From Aegicerativicinus sediminis (GTDB lineage Bacteria; Bacteroidota; Bacteroidia; Flavobacteriales; Flavobacteriaceae), in NCBI RefSeq assembly GCF_015476115.1, contig NZ_CP064295.1, forward strand, positions 738,001 to 802,000: a DNA stretch of 64,000 bases, given 5' to 3'. Position numbers and translations under genes: made by a program. The notes under the pieces are model-generated. The model worked only from the letters and a program-made list of their open reading frames with translations. It did no database searches and was not told where the DNA came from. The stretch's first letter is position 1. The number at the start of each line of letters is the position of its first letter. Shown here one piece after another: positions 63,983 to 64,000 of this stretch.

Positions 63983-64000
63983 ATGGAAAATATTGTAGTT
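63983..64000 (+). CDS. start of a CDS, probably 30S ribosomal protein S2, cut by window edge
   Basis: ATG at 63983 followed by an open frame to the right edge (MENIVV, six residues). In Flavobacteria rpsB normally follows rplM-rpsI, so this is the probable identity by position. Six codons do not allow recognition by sequence. Confidence 0.4.

Noticed and set aside
1-64000. CRISPR arrays, insertion sequences, prophage, integrases, toxin-antitoxin or restriction genes
   Set aside because: None seen by reading: no regularly spaced repeats, transposase motifs or phage genes; the region is syntenic-looking core genome.

Overview
The window reads as a chromosomal segment of a marine-type Flavobacteriaceae (Bacteroidota). 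The evidence is AT-rich DNA, almost no Shine-Dalgarno sequences, several exact matches to the Bacteroidota promoter pattern (TTG-N17-23-TAnnTTTG), a gliding/type IX secretion gene (sprA), an alternative complex III (act) operon, and a caa3-type oxidase split over two loci. I see no rRNA, CRISPR array, insertion sequence or prophage. There is one tRNA, tRNA-Gln(TTG). Most of the segment is core and respiratory genes; no obvious novel defence or mobile system is present.

Layout. (1) 1-2812, minus: a MacB/LolCDE-like ABC exporter, one ATPase followed by two tandem FtsX-type permeases, the second cut by the left edge. (2) 2931-8184, minus: oxidase assembly and accessory subunits: CyoE/CtaB, two subunit III proteins, subunit IV, a terminator, a cysteine-free Sco-like protein, Sco1, a DUF420 protein and a small CAMC protein. 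(3) 8300-12919, minus: a RemB-like outer-membrane protein, two TonB-like energy transducers, a VanZ-like protein and GcvH. (4) 12972-23166, minus: sprA (7.2 kb), ruvA and maeB. (5) 23346-29266: an Omp85-like protein (plus), then queG, an orphan lipoprotein with a DUF4242/cyclase-like/AraC regulator, and ruvB (minus). (6) 29364-41169, minus: actA-B-C-D-E-F followed by coxB and coxA, a quinol-to-oxygen electron transport operon ending in a strong terminator. (7) 41486-46387: a SPOR protein (plus) convergent with rimP-nusA-infB (minus), whose leader carries an apparent intrinsic terminator/attenuator. (8) 46599-62664: alkaline phosphatase, tRNA-Gln, a DUF2723/TMEM260-like glycosyltransferase with a polysaccharide deacetylase, a degenerate thioredoxin, a metallophosphoesterase, CutC, glycosylasparaginase, aldehyde dehydrogenase, DNA polymerase I, and an epimerase with a GH10 xylanase. 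(9) 62665-64000, plus: rplM-rpsI with a consensus promoter and hairpin leader, then a structured spacer and the first codons of what is probably rpsB.

How they work together. ActABCDEF oxidises quinol and passes electrons, through fused and free c-type hemes, to the CoxA/CoxB oxidase core. Subunits III/IV, heme O synthase and the Sco copper chaperone are supplied from the second locus about 20 kb away. SprA (the outer-membrane translocon of type IX secretion) and the RemB-like barrel belong to gliding and surface biology. The two TonB proteins and RemB share a related TonB-C-like module. The points most worth a second look are the attenuator in front of rimP-nusA-infB, the DUF4242 / degenerate cyclase / AraC regulator beside a small His-containing lipoprotein, the Cys-less thioredoxin and Sco relatives, the histidine-rich loop in ActF, and the structured ribosomal protein leaders at the right edge.
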